In this document: positions 26,122 to 34,223 of the stretch, in pieces | How positions within the stretch are numbered: the stretch's first letter is position 1 | Layout of the letters: each line of letters opens with the position of its first letter | DNA from: Terrimonas sp937888905 | GTDB taxonomy: Bacteria; Bacteroidota; Bacteroidia; Chitinophagales; Chitinophagaceae | Direction of reading: 5' to 3' | NCBI GenBank assembly: GCA_937888905.1 | Contig: CALATA010000011.1 | Span: 186,001-250,000 of the forward strand | Length of the DNA stretch: 64,000 nt | The notes under the pieces: model-generated | What the model was told of the DNA's origin: nothing | The model's input: the letters and a program-made list of their open reading frames with translations, nothing else | The model's database searches: none | Position numbers and translations under genes: made by a program

Positions 26122-26853
26122 TTAAAAACTCATCATCTCCTTGAACTTGACCGTCTGGCGGCGGCTGACTTCGATCTTCTCCCCTCCTTTTAATTCCAGT
26201 AAAAGTCCTCCGTTAAAATAAGGTTCGATTTTTTCGATCATGCGGAGATTGACGATATGTTTTCTGTTGGCACGGAAGAATACTTTTTCATCGAGGCGTT
26301 CTTCCAGTGCATTGAGCGATTTCAGGATAAGTGGTTTGTTGGGACCGAAAAATACTTTTGCATAGTTGCCTACGCTTTCAAACAAACGGATATCGCTCAG
26401 CTTCACAAACCAGCAGCGTTCACCATCTTTCACAAATACCTGGTCGGCTTCGCCGAGAATGCTGTTGTTGACAAACTCTGTTGGCTGACGATTAAGTTCT
26501 CTCGTTTCACCCTGTTGCAGTTTTTGTATGGCATCGGCCAGGCGGCGTGGCTCCACTGGTTTAAGCAGATAATCCAGTGCGTTTACTTCAAATGCCCGCA
26601 ACGCAAACTCATCGTAGGCCGTGGTGAAGATCACTTGTGGTGCCCGCTCCAGTTCGGCAAGCATATCAAAACCTGTTTTGCCGGGCATCTGGATATCCAG
26701 GAAGATCAGATCGGGTTGCAGCTCATCGATCTTGCGTATGCCTTCCTCGGCATTGGCGGCCTCGTCTACCACTTCAATCTCCGGGAATTCCAGTAATAAT
26801 TTGCGGAGTTCGGCGCGGGCCAGCCGCTCATCATCAATTATAATCGCTTTCAT
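26122..26853 (-). CDS. LytTR family response regulator
   Basis: 243 residues. The receiver domain (1-115) has the acidic pocket DDE at 7-9, phospho-acceptor Asp53 in LIFLDIQMPG, and the Lys of LKPVEP. The LytTR DNA-binding domain (about 140-243) has VFVKDGERCWFVKLSDI, FFRANRKHIVNLRMIEKI and KIEVSRRQTVKFKEM. It follows the LytS-like kinase by 26 bases and is its cognate output. Since the M28 peptidase genes follow on the same strand, they are candidate targets or co-transcribed cargo. Confidence 0.93.
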   Translation of the reverse strand: MKAIIIDDERLARAELRKLLLEFPEIEVVDEAANAEEGIRKIDELQPDLIFLDIQMPGKTGFDMLAELERAPQVIFTTAYDEFALRAFEVNALDYLLKPVEPRRLADAIQKLQQGETRELNRQPTEFVNNSILGEADQVFVKDGERCWFVKLSDIRLFESVGNYAKVFFGPNKPLILKSLNALEERLDEKVFFRANRKHIVNLRMIEKIEPYFNGGLLLELKGGEKIEVSRRQTVKFKEMMSF

Positions 26854-26879
26854 GTGAACTATTTAGCCAGTTTATTTTT

Positions 26880-27971
26880 TTATGCATTAACAGGTATCAG
26901 CACACGGGCCTCCACAAGGGAAGGCGTAAGCTGACGGATCTGAAACCTTCCTTTCGGACCGTACAACAATTGTAACCGGTCATTGGTGCTCGACAATCCG
27001 AATCCTTCTTCCAATTTATCCGTCGAAAGCTGCCCGGTATTCTGTACGGTGAGTTCATGGTAGTTACCGCTGAAATCAGAGATCACTCTTACAATACCCC
27101 CATTGATCTGCTTGCTGATGCCATGCTTGATCGCATTTTCCACCAGTGTCTGCAACATCATCGGCGGTACGGGGCTGGCCAGTGTATCGTCATCTACTTC
27201 GTATTCCACCTGCAACCGGTCTTCGAAACGCATTGTTTCCAATGCCAGGTAGTCCTTTACGATAGCAAGTTCCTTTTCAAATGTAACGGTTTCAGATTTA
27301 TCGACATTGATGCTGCTGCGCAGGATATTACTCAACTCTGTAATGGCTTTCCGCGCGCGTTCCGGGTTTTCATCCACCAATGCACGGATAGAATTCAGGG
27401 AGTTAAAAATAAAATGCGGATTGATATGCGCCTTAATGGTCTTCAGTTCCAGTTCCTTTACCAATGATTCCAGTTGCAGCGTATCGAGTTGCTGCTTCTG
27501 GCTTTTGGCGATGTAGTGGTACATGAAATAGATCAGGTTCCAGATGAAATAGAAAATGAAAAAGTTGAATGCATTGCTCAGCAGTACAAGGATGAAATTG
27601 TTGTCATTGAGCGTGGTTTGTTCGGCTTGCGCGAGGTATTTGAATTTGCGCAGCAAATGGATATTGAAAAAAGCGGCAATAAGGGCAAAAATGGTGGTAA
27701 TGACCAGGAAGATCAGGCCCTGTTTTTCCAGCTTTTTTTGCAAAACGTTGAGCCAGATGATCACCATTCGCATCAGGTGGGTAAAAACAACGCCTAAAAC
27801 CACAAAAATGCCGATCCGGCCGAGAAAAAGCTCCCAATCGTCCCAGGTGGACATTTTATTGAATGAGATATTGAAAAACAGGTGTACCAGGATGAACATA
27901 CCCCACCCGCAGGCCTGAAAAATCCAGTATCGCTTGTTTCCGAGCCAATATTGCTCAATTCCTAGTTGCAT
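26880..27971 (-). CDS. LytS-type sensor histidine kinase (His_kinase family)
   Basis: 363 residues. Four predicted membrane helices lie in the first 160 residues, with no extracytoplasmic sensor of any size. Next comes a short coiled region (KSQKQQLDTLQLESLVKELE) and the phospho-acceptor motif HINPHFIFNSLNSIRALV (His at about 188). The ATPase half has PPMMLQTLVENAIKHGI (N box) and GFGLSSTNDRLQLLYG. It partners the LytTR regulator directly downstream. TAGATTTG (minus strand, 27977-27984) is a possible -7 element just before the ATG. The stimulus is unknown. Confidence 0.92.
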   Translation of the reverse strand: MQLGIEQYWLGNKRYWIFQACGWGMFILVHLFFNISFNKMSTWDDWELFLGRIGIFVVLGVVFTHLMRMVIIWLNVLQKKLEKQGLIFLVITTIFALIAAFFNIHLLRKFKYLAQAEQTTLNDNNFILVLLSNAFNFFIFYFIWNLIYFMYHYIAKSQKQQLDTLQLESLVKELELKTIKAHINPHFIFNSLNSIRALVDENPERARKAITELSNILRSSINVDKSETVTFEKELAIVKDYLALETMRFEDRLQVEYEVDDDTLASPVPPMMLQTLVENAIKHGISKQINGGIVRVISDFSGNYHELTVQNTGQLSTDKLEEGFGLSSTNDRLQLLYGPKGRFQIRQLTPSLVEARVLIPVNA

Positions 27972-28154
27972 ATCAGCAAATCTAATTATTTCTGGATGTG
28001 CCCCTGTGCTAAATATACCAGTGGAAAATAAGTTCTACAAATGGCCTCCCGGCGCCGCAAAGTCGCTGTTTACGGCATTTTAACCAGAATTATGGGCTTT
28101 TTTGAGCCCGCGCACTATAGAATATATTATTTTTACAGTTGACAAATTAACCAC

Positions 28155-30089
28155 ATGGAAATTCTTCCCGGACCACTACTGCAGACCATTAATTCCCCCG
28201 CTGACCTGAAAGAGCTTCCCCGGGAGAAACTGCATCAACTGTGTGACGAACTTCGACAGTATATCATCGACATCGTAAGCGTACACGGCGGTCACTTCGG
28301 TGCCAGCCTGGGTGTGGTGGAACTGACCACGGCACTGCATTACGTGTACAATACACCTTATGATCAATTGGTGTGGGACGTAGGTCACCAGGCTTATGGC
28401 CATAAAATACTGACCGGCCGGAGAGATAGTTTCCATACCAACCGTAAATACAAAGGCCTCAGCGGCTTCCCCAAACGCAGCGAAAGCGAATACGATACAT
28501 TTGGCGTAGGCCACTCTTCTACTTCGATATCCGCTGCATTAGGCATGGCCATCGCTGCCAAATACAAGGGCGAAACGGACCGCAAGACAGTTGCCGTAAT
28601 CGGCGATGGCTCCATGACCGCAGGTATGGCTTTCGAAGCCATGAACCACGCCGGTGTTTCCAATGCGGATATGCTGATCGTACTAAACGACAACGGTATC
28701 GGCATCGACCCTAACGTAGGCGCGCTGAAAGAATACCTGACCGATATCACCACTTCGCCCACTTACAACAAAGTGAAAGACGATGTGTGGAACCTGCTTG
28801 GCAAACTGCCCGTAGGCAAAAACTTTACACGTGGCATGGGCCACAAACTGGCGGAAGGATTGAAAGGAATGGTCAGCAGCAGCGCCAATCTCTTCGAAGC
28901 GCTGAAAATCCGTTATTTCGGTCCGATCGACGGACACAACATTGCGAAGCTGGTAGACACGCTCCGCGATCTCCGTGAAATCCCCGGTCCGAAAATCCTG
29001 CATATCATTACCACAAAAGGTAAAGGATACGCACTCGCTGAACAAGACCAGACCAAATGGCACGCCCCCGGTCTGTTCGATAAAGTAACCGGCGAGATCT
29101 ATAAAAAACAATACGAAACTCCACAGCCTCCCAAATACCAGGATGTATTTGGTCATACACTGATTGAACTGGCGGAAAAAAACCAGGCCATCATGGGCAT
29201 CACGCCCGCAATGCCTTCCGGTTCTTCGCTCAAGTATATGATGGAAAAAATGCCCGACCGGGCATTCGACGTGGGCATCTGTGAACAACATGCCGTTACC
29301 GTAAGTGCGGGCCTCGCCACACAAGGTATGCGCGTGTTCTGCAACATCTATTCTTCCTTTATGCAGCGCGCATACGACCAGGTAGTACACGATGTGGCCA
29401 TTCAGAAATTGCCCGTTGTGCTTTGCCTCGACCGCGCCGGTCTTGTGGGAGATGATGGTCCTACTCACCACGGCTGCTACGACATTGCCTATTTCCGTTG
29501 CATTCCCAATATGATCATCAGTGCGCCGATGAACGAAAGTGAGCTGCGCAACCTGATGTACACGGCCCAACTCGAATCTACAACACTTCCTTTCGTGATC
29601 CGCTACCCGCGCGGTGAAGGCATGATGGCCGAATGGCGCACGCCCATGGAAGAAGTAACCATCGGAAAGGGCCGTAAACTCCGCGACGGACGCGGCATTG
29701 CCATTCTTTCTTTCGGGCATCCCGGCAACTTTGCCGCCGCTGCTATCCGCGACCTCCGTGCCGAAGGCATCGAGCCCGGTCATTACGACCTGCGCTTCGT
29801 AAAGCCGCTCGACGAAGAACTGCTTCACGAAGCCTGCCAGCGCTATGAAAAGCTGGTGACCGTTGAAGACGGCACCGTTACGGGCGGCTTTGGTTCTGCT
29901 GTGCTCGAATTCATGGCCAGACACGGTTATAAAAATGATGTGCGCATCATCGGCATTCCGGATCGTATTGTAGAGCACGGCACTCCGCGTGAACTGCATC
30001 GCGAATGTGAATATGATGCCGAAGGCATTGCTACTGTGGTAAGGGAAATGATGAAAGTGGAGCAGCCTGTTGCAGCGCTGCTGCAGTAA
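28155..30089 (+). CDS. dxs: 1-deoxy-D-xylulose-5-phosphate synthase
   Basis: 644 residues. First enzyme of the MEP isoprenoid pathway, condensing pyruvate and glyceraldehyde 3-phosphate with thiamine diphosphate. Landmarks are WDVGHQAYGHKILTGR, the ThDP/Mg motif GDGSMTAGMAFEAMNHAG then NDNG, the central DVGICEQHAVTVSAGLATQG with catalytic Glu, DRAGLVGDDGPTHHGCYDIA, and the C-terminal VTVEDGTVTGGFGSAVLEF. Length is as expected. No other MEP gene is nearby. The gap of 180 bases to the divergent lytS holds AT-rich sequence with no consensus -7 box. Confidence 0.97.
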   Translation: MEILPGPLLQTINSPADLKELPREKLHQLCDELRQYIIDIVSVHGGHFGASLGVVELTTALHYVYNTPYDQLVWDVGHQAYGHKILTGRRDSFHTNRKYKGLSGFPKRSESEYDTFGVGHSSTSISAALGMAIAAKYKGETDRKTVAVIGDGSMTAGMAFEAMNHAGVSNADMLIVLNDNGIGIDPNVGALKEYLTDITTSPTYNKVKDDVWNLLGKLPVGKNFTRGMGHKLAEGLKGMVSSSANLFEALKIRYFGPIDGHNIAKLVDTLRDLREIPGPKILHIITTKGKGYALAEQDQTKWHAPGLFDKVTGEIYKKQYETPQPPKYQDVFGHTLIELAEKNQAIMGITPAMPSGSSLKYMMEKMPDRAFDVGICEQHAVTVSAGLATQGMRVFCNIYSSFMQRAYDQVVHDVAIQKLPVVLCLDRAGLVGDDGPTHHGCYDIAYFRCIPNMIISAPMNESELRNLMYTAQLESTTLPFVIRYPRGEGMMAEWRTPMEEVTIGKGRKLRDGRGIAILSFGHPGNFAAAAIRDLRAEGIEPGHYDLRFVKPLDEELLHEACQRYEKLVTVEDGTVTGGFGSAVLEFMARHGYKNDVRIIGIPDRIVEHGTPRELHRECEYDAEGIATVVREMMKVEQPVAALLQ

Positions 30090-30263
30090 GTCAAAAGTTA
30101 AAGGGTATTAAGTTATACGTTTTAAGTTCCATGGTTCGTGTATACACGAACCATGGCTGTTTATTGACTATTCGCTTATTGCGTGTGGAATCCAAAAGAA
30201 CTCGCATCCTTTATCCTGATGCCCCATCTTCATTTTTGAATTTTGCCTTTTGAATTTTGAATT
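30090..30263. repeat. Mosaic intergenic repeat island with 28-bp palindrome
   Basis: Contains GTCAAAAGTTAAAGGG, TTAAGTTATACGTTTTAAG, the palindrome at 30129-30156, GGCTGTTTATTGACTATTCG and TTTTGAATTTTGCCTTTTGA words, all members of the families seen at 14.8, 16.4, 23.3, 36.5 and 45.2 kb. Confidence 0.55.
30129..30156. repeat. 28-bp perfect palindrome, TGGTTCGTGTA family
   Basis: CCATGGTTCGTGTA followed directly by its reverse complement TACACGAACCATGG. The inner 22 bases equal the copy at 14908-14929. There is no T-tract, so it is not a standard terminator. Confidence 0.8.
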
Positions 30264-30905
30264 ATGAAACCCTTCCGGCTGCTCCTGTTGCTCCTGCTCA
30301 TCTCCGGCCTCCTCGCCTGGTGGTCGCCTCCGGTGCGAGAAGCACTGACTCCGCGACACACTGTCGCCATTGCTCCAAACCCGGCCCGGTCAATTGACGA
30401 TGCCGGTAAGAAAGTGGCAAAAAAAGCAGAAGAAGCCCGGCGCTATGTACGTGCCAACCGTTTCAACGACCAGATCGTATTCCTCATCGATATGCAGATG
30501 GCTTCCGGCCAACCACGTTTTTTTGTTTACCACTTGGGAAAAGACTCCGTCATCAACAGCGGCCTCGTTACGCATGGACGTTGCAATGAAAACTGGCTCG
30601 AAGGGAGAAAATATGGTAACACGGTAGGATGCGGCTGTACTTCATTAGGCAAGTACAAAATCGGTTATCCCTACAAGGGACGATTCGGTCTCGCTTATAA
30701 GCTATATGGATTGGAGGCAAGCAACAACAAGGCTTTTGACAGATTTGTGGTATTGCATTCACACGAATGCGTACCCGAAATTGCAACGGCTGAAGAAATA
30801 TGTCAGAGCGACGGCTGCCCCACCGTATCTCCCGGATTTCTGCAATACCTAAAGCCCGTTATCGACCGTTCCTCCAAACCTGTTTTACTTTGGATATATG
30901 AATAA
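30264..30905 (+). CDS. Murein L,D-transpeptidase catalytic-domain family protein (YkuD_2 type)
   Basis: 213 residues. An N-terminal hydrophobic signal/anchor (MKPFRLLLLLLLISGLLAWW) is followed by a single domain: IVFLIDMQMASGQPRFFVYH, VTHGRCNENWLEGRKYGN, and catalytic-site text VVLHSHECVPE then SDGCPTVSPGF, with a Cys in the S-D-G-C-P context and upstream His. This matches the PF13645 group of L,D-transpeptidase-like enzymes and points to periplasmic peptidoglycan cross-linking or remodelling. Single gene with a repeat island upstream. The start at 30264 is the only ATG before the signal sequence. Confidence 0.85.
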   Translation: MKPFRLLLLLLLISGLLAWWSPPVREALTPRHTVAIAPNPARSIDDAGKKVAKKAEEARRYVRANRFNDQIVFLIDMQMASGQPRFFVYHLGKDSVINSGLVTHGRCNENWLEGRKYGNTVGCGCTSLGKYKIGYPYKGRFGLAYKLYGLEASNNKAFDRFVVLHSHECVPEIATAEEICQSDGCPTVSPGFLQYLKPVIDRSSKPVLLWIYE

Positions 30906-30924
30906 CCCCCGCGTGTTGCGGGGG
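30906..30924. terminator. GC hairpin between convergent genes
   Basis: CCCCCGC and GCGGGGG around loop GTGTT, directly after the L,D-transpeptidase stop. There is no T-run, so termination is uncertain. Confidence 0.4.
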
Positions 30925-30954
30925 CTGATTCAAGCGTATTAAAAGCTGTAAAGA

Positions 30955-31365
30955 TTAAGCCAATGACGCTTCAAGCGTGATATTGGTGTTCAGCAGTTTG
31001 CTGATTGGGCAATTCACTTTTGCATCATTCACTGCCTCTTCAAATTTGGCTGCATCGATACCGGGTATCGTCGCTTTTACTTCGAGGTGGCTGTTGGTGA
31101 TGGCGCCATTGTCCAGTTCGATTGTGCAACGTGTGTCGATATTATCTGCGGTAAAGCCGGCTGCGTTCAGCACAAAGCTCAGCTTCATCGTGAAGCAATC
31201 GGCATGTGCCGCAGCGATCAGCTCTTCAGGGTTTGTACCGATACCTTCTTCAAAACGGCTCAGGTAAGAGTACTGTGTATCTTTCAGCACACCAGACTGG
31301 GTAGAGGTAGTGCCTTTTCCTTCTTTACCGGTGCCTTTCCAGTTGGCTGTTGCGAAACGTTTCAT
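30955..31365 (-). CDS. OsmC family peroxiredoxin
   Basis: 136 residues, normal for OsmC. The two redox cysteines are visible in AHADCFTMKLSFVLNAAG and KVNCPISKLLN, and the N-terminal strand WKGTGKEGKGTTSTQSGVL is typical. Members reduce organic hydroperoxides through the cysteine pair. It follows scpA by 20 bases on the same strand, so the two may share a transcript. Relatives that act on other substrates cannot be excluded. Confidence 0.93.
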   Translation of the reverse strand: MKRFATANWKGTGKEGKGTTSTQSGVLKDTQYSYLSRFEEGIGTNPEELIAAAHADCFTMKLSFVLNAAGFTADNIDTRCTIELDNGAITNSHLEVKATIPGIDAAKFEEAVNDAKVNCPISKLLNTNITLEASLA

Positions 31366-31385
31366 AATAATAGAATTTTAAAAGT

Positions 31386-32231
31386 TTATTGGGGATGATT
31401 GTCTGTTTGCTCTTCCGTGCCTTCCTGTTCTTCCCTGTACTCCTGGTCTTGCTTATCTTCTTCCTGTTCCACTTCACGCTCTTCGGGCGGTGTAAACTCC
31501 AGGATAAAATTATTCTTGCCTTCGCCAATAATGATCTTCATGAACTTCTGCTGCACCAGTTCCAGCAGGGAGAGAAAGAGGAAGATGGCATGCACCCGAT
31601 TCTCTGCGTGTTCGAATATTTTTTCAAACGCCACTGTCTTTCCCTGTTCCACGAGGTCCAGCATCTGATGGCGGCTGTCTTCCATCGTATACCGGTATTG
31701 AACAACCGTATGCACCGGTTTGTTGACGCGCTCAGCGTATTTCTGCATGGCTTTTTCAAACGCCTTCATCAGTTTGAACAACGTGATGTTCTGTATCTCC
31801 GTTCCTTCGCCGGCTTCTTCGCCGATGATGGAAAGTTCTTTCTGGATGTTGCCGCGTTTTACCATCAACATGCGGATGGCTTCCATCTCGGCCAGTTGTG
31901 CTGAAGCCTCTTTGAACTTTTTATACTCGAGGAGTTTGCTTACCAGTTCTTCACGCGGATCGATCTCATTGCCCTGGGCGTCGACTTCTTTGCGTGGCAG
32001 CAACATTTTTGCTTTGATGCGCATCAATGTTGAAATGAAAAGAATGAACTCGCTCGATAATTCGATGTTGAGTGATTCCTGGTTATGGATATAATCGAGA
32101 AAGTCGTTGGTAATACGGGTGATCGGAATATTGTAAATATCCAGCTCATCTCTTTCGATGAAAAAGAGCAGCAGATCGAAGGGGCCTTCGAATTGCGGTA
32201 ATTTGATCTGGTAGGAAGAAGTATTTGCCAT
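31386..32231 (-). CDS. scpA: Segregation and condensation protein A (ScpA kleisin)
   Basis: 281 residues. The N-terminal domain that binds the Smc neck is FEGPFDLLLFFIERDELDIY, followed by ITNDFLDYIHNQESLNIELS and ILISTLMRIKAKMLLPR-type text. The middle is variable. The C-terminal winged helix (AIFLFLSLLELVQQKFMKII) binds the Smc head. The extreme C-terminus is a long acidic Glu/Gln-rich tail. It forms the condensin complex for chromosome segregation; scpB and smc are not in the window. A mscL terminator lies just upstream. Confidence 0.93.
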   Translation of the reverse strand: MANTSSYQIKLPQFEGPFDLLLFFIERDELDIYNIPITRITNDFLDYIHNQESLNIELSSEFILFISTLMRIKAKMLLPRKEVDAQGNEIDPREELVSKLLEYKKFKEASAQLAEMEAIRMLMVKRGNIQKELSIIGEEAGEGTEIQNITLFKLMKAFEKAMQKYAERVNKPVHTVVQYRYTMEDSRHQMLDLVEQGKTVAFEKIFEHAENRVHAIFLFLSLLELVQQKFMKIIIGEGKNNFILEFTPPEEREVEQEEDKQDQEYREEQEGTEEQTDNHPQ

Positions 32232-32247
32232 GTAATATTAAACAGAT

Positions 32248-32280
32248 TAAAAAGCCCCGAAAAGTCCTTCGGGGCTTCAA
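32248..32280 (-). terminator. Rho-independent terminator after mscL
   Basis: Perfect 10-bp stem AAGCCCCGAA / TTCGGGGCTT around loop AAGTCC. On the minus strand it is followed by TTTTTAATC. It sits between the mscL stop (32301) and the scpA start (32231). Confidence 0.75.
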
Positions 32281-32300
32281 AAATACGGGAAATCCGGTCC

Positions 32301-32672
32301 CTATTTCTTTAAAGAATCGCGGATCTCGCGCAGCAGGAGTATTTCCTCTGAAGGGCCTGCAGGCTTGGCCGGTTCTTCTTTTTTCTTCATTTTGTTCATT
32401 CCTTTTACCAGCAGGAAAAGGATGAAAGCAACAATAATGAACTTGATGACGGCTGCCAGGAATTTGCCGTATTTGACGGCTCCCCAGGTTAATGCGTCCA
32501 GATCTTTCGCTTGTATCGCTTCAAGAGCGGGCGTTAGTAACAACGGTGTAATAACATCGTCCACCAGGGAAGATACAATTGCCCCGAAGGCGCCGCCGAT
32601 AATTACAGCGATAGCCAGATCTACAACATTTCCTTTGAGGGCAAAATCCCGGAATTCTTTAAGCATTCCCAT
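32301..32672 (-). CDS. mscL: Large-conductance mechanosensitive channel MscL
   Basis: 123 residues. It has the N-terminal amphipathic helix and pore-lining TM1 (MLKEFRDFALKGNVVDLAIA, VIIGGAFGAIVSSLVDDVIT), a periplasmic loop, TM2 (LAAVIKFIIVAFILFLLVKG) and a C-terminal charged bundle ending EEILLLREIRDSLKK. It opens under membrane tension to release solutes during hypo-osmotic shock. A single gene between ppk2 and scpA, all on the minus strand, with its own terminator. Confidence 0.97.
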   Translation of the reverse strand: MGMLKEFRDFALKGNVVDLAIAVIIGGAFGAIVSSLVDDVITPLLLTPALEAIQAKDLDALTWGAVKYGKFLAAVIKFIIVAFILFLLVKGMNKMKKKEEPAKPAGPSEEILLLREIRDSLKK

Positions 32673-32733
32673 AACAAGTTGATTTTAATGTGTGTAATAA
32701 TGCGGTGTGTTATCAAAAGATAAACCAAAAAGG

Positions 32734-33492
32734 TTATTTAGCCGTTTCTTTTTCGAGCTCCGGATATTTCATGTTCAACCCCTTCAGCAGATCGCGGAAT
32801 GCTTTCGCTACAAGGTATTCTTTGTACCAGTTCTGATCTGCCGGCACAATGTTCCATGCAGGTTCGTTGCAATTGTCAAAACAGTCCTCATACATTTTGC
32901 GGTATTCATTCCACCGCTTGGCTTCTTCAAAATCCTTTGCGTTGTACTTCCACATTTTGGAAGGATTGCTGAGGCGCTCCGTTAAACGCTGTTCCTGTTC
33001 TTCGGGAGATATATGCAGGTAAAATTTGAGGATATGTGTCTGGTTATGACGTTGCAATAGCCACTCGAAATCATTGATTGCGCGCATCCTGTCTTTCGCC
33101 GTTGCATCATCGCACCAGCCGTGTACGCGTGTTATCAGGATATCCTCATAGTGTGAGCGGTTAAAAATCTGGATCATGCCTTTTTGTGGTGTGCGTGCAT
33201 GTATTCTCCAGAGAAAATCATGTGCGGCTTCTTCGGTTGTGGGCACTTTGAAAGAATGTACCTGCACGCCCTGCGGATTCATTTGCCCGAATACTTTCCG
33301 GATCAATCCATCTTTTCCACTGGCATCCATCCCCTGCAGTACAATCAATACCGAATGTTTACTTTCTGCATACAACAGGTTCTGCAGTTCATCCAGTTCT
33401 GTCAATATTGCCAGGGTTTCTTCTTTGATCTCCTTTTTATCGGCCTCTTTCGGAGCACGGGTACTTATTTTTTCCAATTTGATTGCTGCCAT
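32734..33492 (-). CDS. ppk2: PPK2 family polyphosphate kinase
   Basis: 252 residues. Walker A is VLQGMDASGKDGLIRKVFG, the lid and DE region is FLWRIHARTPQKGMIQIFNRSHYEDILI, and further PPK2 blocks are LKFYLHISPEEQEQRL and NEPAWNIVPADQNWYK. It transfers phosphate between polyphosphate and nucleotides. The single-domain size and the PTTEEAAHDFLWR block suggest the class III-like group that can use AMP and ADP, but substrate range cannot be read from sequence. It is one gene upstream of mscL, with frr further upstream behind a terminator. Confidence 0.92.
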   Translation of the reverse strand: MAAIKLEKISTRAPKEADKKEIKEETLAILTELDELQNLLYAESKHSVLIVLQGMDASGKDGLIRKVFGQMNPQGVQVHSFKVPTTEEAAHDFLWRIHARTPQKGMIQIFNRSHYEDILITRVHGWCDDATAKDRMRAINDFEWLLQRHNQTHILKFYLHISPEEQEQRLTERLSNPSKMWKYNAKDFEEAKRWNEYRKMYEDCFDNCNEPAWNIVPADQNWYKEYLVAKAFRDLLKGLNMKYPELEKETAK

Positions 33493-33540
33493 AAAGGTGT
33501 TTATAAGGTCTGTTTTAAAAATAGCTATTTTTCTTCTTTA

Positions 33541-33578
33541 TAAAAACAAAAGCCAAAAGCTGTTGCGCTTTTGGCTTT
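33541..33578 (-). terminator. Rho-independent terminator after frr
   Basis: Perfect 12-bp stem AAAGCCAAAAGC / GCTTTTGGCTTT around loop TGTTGC. On the minus strand it is followed by TTTGTTTTTA. Confidence 0.78.
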
Positions 33579-33598
33579 GTCGTATAAATGGAATGGAT

Positions 33599-34168
33599 TT
33601 ATACAGACATGATTTCTTTTTCTTTTGCCGCCAGGTGTTTGTCGACAGCAGTAATGAATTTATCGGTAAGTGCCTGAATTTCTGTTTCAGCGTCTTTGGC
33701 GGCATCTTCACTCAGGCCATTCTTCTGTAGTTTTTTGATTTGTTCGATTGCATCGCGGCGGATGTTACGGATAGCCACTTTTGAATGTTCCCCTTCTCCC
33801 TGGCAACGTTTTACCAGTTCGCGGCGGCGTTCTTCAGTGAGTGGCGGAAGGAACAGGCGGATGATCACCCCATCGTTCTGCGGCGTAACGCCGATGTTAG
33901 CACCAATGATCGAGCGTTCGATCGGCTGGAGCATATTTTTTTCCCATGGCTGAATGGTCAGCGTACGGGCATCCATGATAGAAATATTACCCACCTGGCT
34001 GATAGGAACGGGAGATCCGTAGTAGTCTACCATCAGTCCGTCGAGCATTTGAGGGCTTGCTTTACCGGCGCGGATCTTGGTAAGTTCCACTTCAAGGTGA
34101 GAGATCGCCTTTTTCATCTGCTCATCGGTATTCCCGATTGTCGTTGATACATCGTCTGTCATAGTCAT
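33599..34168 (-). CDS. frr: Ribosome recycling factor
   Basis: 189 residues. Family blocks are VELTKIRAGKASPQMLDGLM, VDYYGSPVPISQVGNIS, LTIQPWEKNMLQPIERSI, NIGVTPQNDGVIIRLFLPPL-type text and LTEERRRELVKRCQGEGE. It splits post-termination ribosomes with EF-G. A second in-frame ATG lies two codons in (34162). pyrH, a common neighbour, is absent. It has a perfect-spacing promoter and a strong terminator, so it is a monocistronic unit. Confidence 0.97.
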   Translation of the reverse strand: MTMTDDVSTTIGNTDEQMKKAISHLEVELTKIRAGKASPQMLDGLMVDYYGSPVPISQVGNISIMDARTLTIQPWEKNMLQPIERSIIGANIGVTPQNDGVIIRLFLPPLTEERRRELVKRCQGEGEHSKVAIRNIRRDAIEQIKKLQKNGLSEDAAKDAETEIQALTDKFITAVDKHLAAKEKEIMSV

Positions 34169-34181
34169 TTTTTGAGAAGGG

Positions 34182-34212
34182 CAAAACTAACGAAACAGGC
34201 GCGATAAACAAA
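34182..34212 (-). promoter_or_regulatory. Bacteroidota primary-sigma promoter of frr
   Basis: Read on the minus strand: TTTG (34212-34209), exactly 19 bases, then TAGTTTTG (34189-34182), a full match to the TTTG / TAnnTTTG consensus. The -7 box ends 14 bases before the ATG. Confidence 0.7.
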
Positions 34213-34223
34213 AGTGGTATTTA

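Noticed and set aside
28094..28109. GGGCTTTTTTGAGCCC hairpin upstream of dxs as a terminator
   Set aside because: The stem is only 5 bp with a T-rich loop and no T-tail, and no gene ends upstream of it on this strand.
28683..29999. 438-codon open frame antisense to dxs
   Set aside because: It is a shadow of dxs codon usage: no recognisable domain, no promoter, and dxs is intact on the other strand.
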